Shown in pieces: positions 62,037 through 64,000 of a DNA stretch of 64,000 nt; the stretch's first letter is position 1; each line of letters opens with the position of its first letter. Both the position numbers and the translations under genes were made by a program. Origin of the DNA: AP-15 sp963732095 (GTDB lineage Bacteria; Pseudomonadota; Alphaproteobacteria; ATCC43930; CGMCC-115725); NCBI GenBank assembly GCA_963732095.1, contig CAVSZA010000050.1, positions 27,429 through 91,428 on the forward strand, given 5' to 3'. Below the pieces are notes generated by a model. That model worked only from the letters and a program-made list of their open reading frames with translations. It was not told the origin of the DNA and searched no databases.

Positions 62037-62480
62037 GTGAAGCTGTTCCAGATCGAGGAGCCGGACGGAGGGCCGGCCGATCTGAGCGCACCGGGCGCCG
62101 CGATCGGCATTGACGTTGCCGGCGCTGAAGTCGAGGTGGCCTTCGCGATCGGCGGCAATGCCAGCATTCTTGCCGATCGCGAAGGCTTCGAGCGTATCTT
62201 GACGGTGCCCGATCCCACAACCGGAGACGCACAGTGGCAGGAGTTGTTCGAAGCGGCGCGAATCCGCGCCGAACGCGCCCTGGCTCGCCCGGTCAGCCAT
62301 GCTGTGGTCGTCCTCGGCGCGTTGGCCGATGCGGATTTGTCAGACAAGCTGCGCGAGGCTGCCGAAGCGGCGGGGCTGAAGGTGTTGCGTCTCATCCGAA
62401 GGACTGAGCCGTCGGCCGGTGCGAGCGAGGCGCTGACCGCGGCAATTCTCGCAGAGGACCTAGCGCCGCGGCCCGAGTAA
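62037..62480 (+). CDS. Small HscA/DnaK-related protein in the isc operon
   Basis: A 147-residue protein between iscA and fdx. The opening MKLFQIEEPDG resembles the start of HscA (LLQIAEPG), AAIGIDVAGAEVEVAFAI parallels the first phosphate strand GIDLGTTNSLVA of Hsp70 but without the TTNS nucleotide residues, and ERALARPVSHAVVVLGALAD then AAEAAGLKVLRLIRRTEPSA parallels the segment up to AGLxVLRLxNEPTAA. It thus looks like a shrunken Hsp70 ATPase lobe IA without catalytic residues. GTG 62037 behind AAGGGG; stop overlaps the fdx start. Homology to HscA is my reading of motifs, not a search result. Confidence 0.6.
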   Translation: MKLFQIEEPDGGPADLSAPGAAIGIDVAGAEVEVAFAIGGNASILADREGFERILTVPDPTTGDAQWQELFEAARIRAERALARPVSHAVVVLGALADADLSDKLREAAEAAGLKVLRLIRRTEPSAGASEALTAAILAEDLAPRPE

Positions 62481-62812
62481 TGCCGAAGATGATCTTTATC
62501 GAGCGCGACGGCACCCGGCGCGAGGTCGATGCGCCCGTTGGAATGTCGGTGCTCGAAATCGCGCGCCGCCACGACATCGACATCGAAGGCGCCTGCGAAG
62601 GCTCGCTCGCCTGCTCGACCTGCCATGTCATCGTCGATCCGCAGTGGTACGAGTTGCTCAACGAGGCGAGCGAGGACGAGGAGGATATGCTCGACCTCGC
62701 CTTCAATCTCACGGTGACGTCACGCCTCGGCTGCCAGATTGTCATCAGCGAGGAGCTGGACGGTTTGACGGTGCAGCTTCCCGTCGCGACCCGCAACCTG
62801 TTGCTCGGCTGA
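62480..62812 (+). CDS. fdx: [2Fe-2S] ferredoxin, ISC type
   Basis: A 110-residue adrenodoxin-type ferredoxin: FIERDGTRREVDAPVGMSVL, IDIEGACEGSLACSTCHVIV with C-x5-C-x2-C, EEDMLDLAFNLTVTSRLGCQ with the fourth cysteine. It supplies electrons to cluster assembly. The start overlaps the previous gene by one base (TAATG). Confidence 0.95.
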   Translation: MPKMIFIERDGTRREVDAPVGMSVLEIARRHDIDIEGACEGSLACSTCHVIVDPQWYELLNEASEDEEDMLDLAFNLTVTSRLGCQIVISEELDGLTVQLPVATRNLLLG

Positions 62813-62828
62813 GCTTCGGTTTCAGCCG

Positions 62829-63506
62829 ATGGCCGCCGAGCCAGTCCTTTTCCAGCGTCTGGTCGCGGCGTCCGATCGGGACTGGCGCGCCTATATCCGC
62901 CACCCATTTGTCCTCCTGCTGGCCAATGGCGAGCTGCCGGAGGCGTGCTTCCGACGCTATTTGGTCCAGGACTATCTCTTTTTGATCCATTTCGCGCGTG
63001 CCTGGGGACTGGCGATCTACAAATCCGATGCGCTCGGCGAAATGCGCCGCGCGCAGCGCCTCGTCGCCGCGACCCTCGATGTCGAGATCGGGCTCCATAT
63101 CGACTATTGCCGCGGCTGGGGGCTGTTGGAAGCGGCGATGGCCGGCGAACCCGAGGCGCTTGAAACCGTTGCCTATACCCGCTTTGTGCTCGACCGCGGT
63201 CTCGCCGGCGACCGGCTCGACCTCGAAGTGGCGCTCGCACCGTGCATTGTCGGTTATGCCGTGATTGCCGCGGAGCGTATCGGCGATCCCGCGACCCGGC
63301 TCGAAGGCAACCCCTACCGCGAATGGCTCGAAATGTATGCGGGGTCGGATTACCAGGAGCTGGCTCACGAGGCGGCAGCGGCGCTCGACGAGCAGTTTAC
63401 TCGGCGCGGCGGAGAGGGGCGCTTTTCCTCTCTCGCCGGGGTTTTCGCGGCCGCCGCACGGCTCGAGGCGGATTTTTGGCAGCTGGGATTGAAGGCGCAG
63501 TCGTGA
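62829..63506 (+). CDS. tenA: TenA/THI-4 family protein (thiaminase II-like)
   Basis: A 225-residue all-helical haem-oxygenase-fold protein: LPEACFRRYLVQDYLFLIHF, AWGLAIYKSDALGEM, the conserved cysteine region VALAPCIVGYAVIAAERIGD and NPYREWLEMYAGSDYQELAH. TenA salvages the pyrimidine of thiamine by hydrolysing aminopyrimidines. Its place between fdx and mnmA is unusual; thiamine synthesis also needs sulfur from IscS, which may explain the linkage. ATG 62829 is 16 bases after fdx. Confidence 0.92.
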   Translation: MAAEPVLFQRLVAASDRDWRAYIRHPFVLLLANGELPEACFRRYLVQDYLFLIHFARAWGLAIYKSDALGEMRRAQRLVAATLDVEIGLHIDYCRGWGLLEAAMAGEPEALETVAYTRFVLDRGLAGDRLDLEVALAPCIVGYAVIAAERIGDPATRLEGNPYREWLEMYAGSDYQELAHEAAAALDEQFTRRGGEGRFSSLAGVFAAAARLEADFWQLGLKAQS

Positions 63507-64000
63507 GCCTGCCAGAACTTGATCTGCCGGGCGAGGCGGCCAGCCACCGAGTGGTCGTCGCGATGTCCGGCGGGGTCAACTCGTCGGTGACCGCGGCCCT
63601 GCTGGTCGAGCGCGGGTTTGAAGTCGTCGGCATTACGTTGCAACTCTACGACCATGGCGCTGCCGCAGGGCGCAACGGCGCCTGCTGTGCCGGGCGCGAC
63701 ATCTACGACGCCTCCCGCGTCGCCGAGCGCCTCGACATTCCGCACTATGTGCTCGATTACGAGAGCCGCTTTCGGGCTGCGGTCATCGACGATTTTGTCG
63801 ACAGCTACGCCCGAGGCGAGACACCGGTCCCGTGCATCCGCTGCAATCAGCGAGTCAAATTCCGCGATCTGCTCAGTGTAGCCCGGGATCTCGGCGCCTC
63901 GGCGTTGGCGACCGGGCATTATGCCCGCCGGATCGCCTCTGCGAGCGGGCTCGAGCTCCACCGGGCATGCGACTTGGCGCGCGACCAGAGCTATTTTCTG
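63503..64000 (+). CDS. mnmA: tRNA-specific 2-thiouridylase (partial at window end)
   Basis: The first 166 residues of MnmA, which thiolates uridine 34 of certain tRNAs with sulfur from IscS. Present are the PP-loop AMSGGVNSSVTAALL, GACCAGRDIYDASRVAERLD, HYVLDYESRFRAAVIDDFVD, TPVPCIRCNQRVKFRDLL with the catalytic cysteine, and ATGHYARR. The PP-loop usually reads SGGVDSS; here the aspartate is asparagine. GTG 63503 overlaps the tenA stop. The gene continues past 64000. Confidence 0.93.
   Translation, partial: MSLPELDLPGEAASHRVVVAMSGGVNSSVTAALLVERGFEVVGITLQLYDHGAAAGRNGACCAGRDIYDASRVAERLDIPHYVLDYESRFRAAVIDDFVDSYARGETPVPCIRCNQRVKFRDLLSVARDLGASALATGHYARRIASASGLELHRACDLARDQSYFL

Overview
The window is high-GC bacterial DNA. 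Codon use, gene families and the housekeeping order serC-serA-hisZ-purA / cysE-iscR-nifS-iscS-iscA-fdx point to an alphaproteobacterium, most likely a Rhodospirillales-like soil or environmental organism; this placement is inferred from gene content, with no marker rRNA or tRNA present. Two very different landscapes meet at about 38.8 kb.

Bases 1-38.8 kb are an accessory, decaying region. It holds remnants of at least seven insertion sequences (IS1595, IS1111/IS110, IS630, IS256 types), together with truncated or frame-broken genes: a DppD ATPase, a molybdopterin oxidoreductase, an ABC solute-binding protein fused to a 2-oxoglutarate oxygenase and a cysteine-dioxygenase-like fragment, a STAND-type defence-like NTPase, a LysR regulator, a GFA enzyme, an alpha/beta hydrolase with an apparent micro-inversion and a large haem/propeller protein. 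Intact genes sit among the wreckage: a putative metalloprotein (5.5-6.5 kb), a small lipoprotein, a malate/lactate dehydrogenase-amidohydrolase pair, a Tat-exported solute-binding protein, an SRPBCC protein, a membrane-anchored class III cyclase with a six-unit 60-bp tandem repeat, a Rieske-helical fusion, two tandem EthD-like proteins plus a YgiN-like monooxygenase, an ATP-grasp ligase, an SDR, a beta-hydroxyacid dehydrogenase, an MFS permease and a ferritin-like protein.

The most unusual signal in this half is a family of short palindromic elements. The core reads AGCCTGCCCC, then a GGCGAAGGCC-like hairpin, then GGGG, about 23 nt in all. They are inserted inside transposase genes, four of them in a single IS256 transposase. 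A related class of about 36 nt adds 12 codons in frame to two different IS110-type transposases. A separate 150-bp repeat occurs as an inverted pair around the 18.5-23 kb IS cluster.

Bases 38.9-64 kb are clean coding DNA without visible frameshifts. First comes a drug-efflux operon (DHA2 pump, MarR regulator, EmrA-like adaptor, second DHA2 pump). It is followed by catabolic enzymes (SDR, TauD-type dioxygenase, FAH-family hydrolase, PRC-barrel protein, Tat-exported amidohydrolase, sulfatase), a DUF1345 membrane protein and a MarR-GNAT fusion. The right end is biosynthetic core: serine (serC, serA), HisZ, adenylosuccinate synthase, serine acetyltransferase and a compact iron-sulfur cluster operon. 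That operon lacks iscU and hscB and carries, where hscA is expected, a 147-codon protein that looks like a shrunken Hsp70/HscA ATPase remnant. It continues through ferredoxin and TenA into MnmA, which runs off the window.
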